Source of the DNA: Fusobacterium varium
GTDB taxonomy: Bacteria; Fusobacteriota; Fusobacteriia; Fusobacteriales; Fusobacteriaceae
NCBI GenBank assembly: GCA_002356455.1
Contig: AP017968.1
Location: 2,666,001 to 2,730,000 of the forward strand
Length of the DNA stretch: 64,000 nt
Direction of reading: 5' to 3'
Shown here: piece after piece, positions 62,765 through 64,000 of the stretch
Position numbering within the stretch: the first letter of the stretch is position 1
How the letters are laid out: each line of letters opens with the position of its first letter
Program-made: the position numbers and the translations under genes
The notes under the pieces: generated by a model
The model's database searches: none
Seen by the model: only the letters and a program-made list of their open reading frames with translations
Told to the model about the DNA's origin: nothing

Positions 62765-63148
62765 ATGGATTTTATAATTATCACTAATAACAATAAAGTT
62801 TATAATTTTTACAAAGAAACAAATGATGTTTTTTATTTTCAAAAAAAAGATTTCCTAGATCTCTTAGAGATAGTAAAAGAAGAAATATATAAAGGTCATA
62901 AACTTCTTTCTGATCCTATCATGTATAATCTGGAAAATTCTGAGAACCCATATAAATCTATTGCTGTTTCTAAAAACACATTTTTAGATGATGGAACTCA
63001 AAAAAAATTAATTGATGGAGTAATCAGTATAGCTAAAAAAATTCCAAACAGAAAAAATTTCTCTGAATTTTCAGAAAATATTTTAGAAGAATTTAGATTT
63101 ATTGATTTAAATCTTTTAACTGATGGAACTAAATCTTTTAGTTATTAA
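62765..63148 (+). CDS. grdX: GrdX-family protein
   Basis: A 127-aa protein with family landmarks: N-terminal IIITNNNKVYNF, central GHKLLSDPIMYNLENSENPYKS (the GHxLLxxP...NPYKS block). GrdX genes accompany glycine/sarcosine/betaine reductase operons in Clostridia, but the function is unknown and no grd gene is seen in this window. Followed 17 bp later by a GTG-started gene, so both form an operon. Confidence 0.8.
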   Translation: MDFIIITNNNKVYNFYKETNDVFYFQKKDFLDLLEIVKEEIYKGHKLLSDPIMYNLENSENPYKSIAVSKNTFLDDGTQKKLIDGVISIAKKIPNRKNFSEFSENILEEFRFIDLNLLTDGTKSFSY

Positions 63149-63165
63149 TTATTCGGAGGTGGACT

Positions 63166-63837
63166 GTGGTTCAATTTTATTTTAAAAGAATCCTTGAGAA
63201 AATAAATTTTAATTTTATTCCTGTTTTTAATCTGGAAGATGATTCTATTTATGGCTACAAAATTATAAAGGATTTTTCTGTAATAGGATTCAATGATAAA
63301 GATCTTATGTACCAAATGGCCTTTGAAGATGATACATTTGAAACTCTTGTTTTAAAACTTCTTGAAAAGTCATTTCAAATGGCTATTGAAAATAATTATA
63401 ATGATAAGAAGCTTTTTTATACTTTAAGATTGAATTATGTCCTGGACAATAGTATATTCTTTGATAGAATTCATACATTGATATCTACACTTAAGTTTAA
63501 TGAGGATAATATTATTTTTGATATAAAAGGAGTAACAGATTGGGAAAAATTTTATGAAGAAACTAAAAACTGTAACTTTAAATATCTTAAACTTAATAAA
63601 GAAGATAGGGGCATCCCTGTAAATTTAAATGTAGTTGCTCAGGAAAAACCAGAACTCATTGAAATCAGAGATGTACAAAATTTTTCACTTATAAAAGAAT
63701 ATATAGACAATAATATCAAAATAATTTTTAACACAAATACTGATTCTTCTTTAACTAAAGAAGAATTAAAAAAAATAGGAGTAGACTATTATTATTACTT
63801 TAATAAAAATAAACAATTTTATGAAACTGAACTATAA
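63166..63837 (+). CDS. Degenerate EAL-domain-like protein
   Basis: A 223-aa protein starting at GTG with CGGAGGTG at good spacing. It resembles an EAL phosphodiesterase fold: the opening NFIPVFNLEDDSIYGYKII parallels the family's QPIvdl..g.i.GxEaL, NIIFDIKGVTDWEKF parallels the later strand-helix, and the last third has the GV-type strand order. The E-A-L motif is GYKII here, so catalytic residues appear lost. Probably a c-di-GMP-binding or purely structural relative; the assignment is tentative. Confidence 0.45.
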   Translation: MVQFYFKRILEKINFNFIPVFNLEDDSIYGYKIIKDFSVIGFNDKDLMYQMAFEDDTFETLVLKLLEKSFQMAIENNYNDKKLFYTLRLNYVLDNSIFFDRIHTLISTLKFNEDNIIFDIKGVTDWEKFYEETKNCNFKYLKLNKEDRGIPVNLNVVAQEKPELIEIRDVQNFSLIKEYIDNNIKIIFNTNTDSSLTKEELKKIGVDYYYYFNKNKQFYETEL

Positions 63838-63841
63838 AATA

Positions 63842-63899
63842 AAAGAACCTGATTCAAAAATTACTATACCTTGATAGTTGTTGAAACAGGTTCTTTTAT
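63842..63899. terminator. Bidirectional terminator of the dispersed repeat family
   Basis: AAAAGAACCTGATTCAA and TTGAAACAGGTTCTTTT pair over 17 positions with one mismatch; ACTAT/ATAGT pairs within. Left-arm sequence matches 1733-1760. Confidence 0.85.
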
Positions 63900-64000
63900 T
63901 TATTTTTTATCTTCCACCCATTGTACAAGGCTCTCTCTTGTTTTTTCTACTATTTCATCATAAGTCATTTTTTCTGGTGAAATTCTATTAAAAAATTTAA
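63900..64000 (-). CDS. C-terminal end of an unidentified gene (cut by window)
   Basis: Minus-strand frame open to the right edge, ending with TAA at 63902-63900 next to the terminator. The visible end reads ...KFFNRISPEKMTYDEIVEKT, then RESLVQWVEDKK. It is too short to assign. Confidence 0.5.
   Translation of the reverse strand, partial: KFFNRISPEKMTYDEIVEKTRESLVQWVEDKK

Overview
The window is AT-rich chromosomal DNA with strong AGGAGG-type ribosome sites and very regular TTGACA-17-TATAAT promoters. Gene content fits a Fusobacterium, perhaps of the varium/ulcerans/mortiferum group, though the species is only a guess. It has an outer-membrane cell plan (two large type V autotransporters, three Wzz proteins, non-lipoprotein periplasmic binding proteins) and an anaerobic amino-acid-fermenting lifestyle (FeFe hydrogenase fused to rubrerythrin, GrdX, several M20 amidohydrolases, Na+/amino acid symporters). 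I see no rRNA, tRNA, CRISPR array or IS transposase.

Layout. 0-21.9 kb is mostly core: an Rrf2 fragment, an AGCS symporter, a pgm-hemW-yggS-sepF-PP-loop operon, gltS, groESL under CIRCE control, a MATE pump, rsgA, a CsoR repressor with CsoR-like sites in front of a small membrane protein and a metal P-type ATPase, perR with a hydrogenase-rubrerythrin fusion, and yhdT-panF. 21.9-31.8 kb is a peptide/N-acyl amino acid module: three pairs of a family-5 solute-binding protein and an M20 amidohydrolase, ending with a deformylase-like gene. Each of its two transcription units starts with a short ORF, one Ile/Val/Leu-rich and one almost pure Phe/Tyr, followed by an intrinsic terminator, which suggests ribosome-mediated attenuation. 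The second M20 gene has an in-frame stop at codon 10. 31.8-32.2 kb holds a ~418-bp imperfect palindrome. 32-37 kb is core again (SGNH hydrolase, EamA, galU, metG, LPLAT).

37-64 kb is a variable-surface region. It holds two autotransporters, three orphan Wzz genes, two complete carAB operons 14.7 kb apart, an M20 peptidase, a YfcC transporter under a lysine riboswitch, an orphan RepA_N-type initiator and GrdX. Both carAB operons have a short U-rich leader ORF whose stop codon touches an intrinsic terminator, the layout of E. coli pyrBI attenuation. The first operon's CarA has lost its glutaminase residues (Cys to Ser, two His and Glu replaced), so it probably makes an ammonia-dependent enzyme.

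Upstream of the second autotransporter, two 28-bp sites (11-bp inverted arms around an identical 6-bp spacer, as in tyrosine-recombinase core sites) face each other across 114 bp holding a consensus promoter that points away from the autotransporter. I read this as a probable invertible promoter captured in the OFF orientation. Two related sites with different spacers lie between the third wzz and the repA-like gene. All functional claims are from reading the sequence; no database search was run.
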